Positions 64,000-64,000 of a stretch of DNA of 64,000 nucleotides are shown here, in pieces. The DNA is taken from NCBI GenBank assembly GCA_938082375.1, contig CALKCJ010000002.1:1-64000 (forward strand). The letters run 5' to 3'. The notes beneath the pieces were generated by a model. The model was not told the DNA's origin, ran no database searches, and was given only the letters and a program-made list of their open reading frames with translations. Every line of letters begins with the position of its first letter. The first letter of the stretch is position 1. A program made the position numbers and the translations under genes. The DNA is from an uncultured Thermomicrobiaceae bacterium (GTDB lineage Bacteria; Chloroflexota; Chloroflexia; Thermomicrobiales; Thermomicrobiaceae).

Positions 64000-64000
64000 G

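Overview
The window is about 64 kb of GC-rich DNA, close to fully coding, with short intergenic gaps and Shine-Dalgarno-led genes (many GTG and some TTG starts). Gene content and order (dprA-topA-hslV-hslU, a pho/pst cluster with two pstB genes, an E1alpha-E1beta-E2 dehydrogenase operon, holB followed by a PSP1-like gene, secreted proteins with proline/threonine-rich stalks) suggest a thermophilic Chloroflexi-type bacterium, most likely class Thermomicrobia. That assignment is inference: no rRNA, tRNA or other marker gene was found in the window. No CRISPR array or intact insertion sequence was seen.

Layout. 0-4.9 kb: a coiled-coil protein cut by the window edge, a DMT transporter/M20 peptidase/HAD hydrolase operon with ATGA overlaps, and ilvE. 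5-14.4 kb (minus strand): a solute-binding protein, a ROK sugar kinase, a GT2 glycosyltransferase, hslU, hslV, topA and dprA. 14.5-24.3 kb: the phosphate cluster (response regulator, histidine kinase, a degenerate stand-alone receiver, a second response regulator, pstS, pstC, pstA, two pstB, phoU). A row of GTTAAY half-sites spaced exactly 11 bp apart lies in front of the second regulator and pst genes and looks like the PHO operator. 24.4-26.9 kb: a sigma-like factor, a small zinc-ribbon protein and dinB; dinB has a near-consensus promoter (TTGACA, 17 bp, TAGAAT) with a Gram-positive-type LexA box over the start site. 27.2-33.9 kb: a pyruvate dehydrogenase-type complex, an adenosine-specific kinase, a zinc alcohol dehydrogenase and a divergent pyruvate kinase. 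34-38.8 kb: a secreted Excalibur-domain protein, a glycine oxidase-like flavoprotein, a sirtuin, an RraA-like protein and a class I fumarase alpha subunit with no visible beta partner.

A decayed island occupies about 39.0-41.7 kb. It holds a DprA-like gene with a frameshift and an in-frame amber codon, a HEPN-domain gene split by one extra base in a C4 run, and a type IIG-like DNA methyltransferase reduced to its first, NPPF-motif and last segments. The parts resemble a former anti-phage or restriction locus. 41.9-45.6 kb returns to ordinary genes (GNAT, DUF1015, gamma-glutamyltransferase).

46.2-49.8 kb is an envelope-type module: two ECF sigma genes, a membrane protein with a large exported part, and an amidase. 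The first sigma gene ends in a C8 tract. The second has an amber codon exactly between sigma regions 2 and 4 with region 4 intact in frame behind it. 49.8-53.7 kb holds three glycosyltransferase genes, one a GT2-GT2 fusion. 53.8-64 kb: a membrane NERD-like protein, holB, a PSP1-like gene, a large membrane protein with a probable propeller domain, a TPR protein, threonine dehydratase, pyrF, a PfpI-family protein and the end of a probable ABC permease.

The most notable signals are the SOS-type control of dinB and its co-oriented sigma-like neighbour, the 11-bp PHO operator, and four damaged genes within two loci. TAG is an ordinary terminator elsewhere in the window (phoR, pstS, the first pstB, dinB, E1 beta), so the two internal TAG codons are better explained by nonsense mutation or readthrough than by a changed genetic code.
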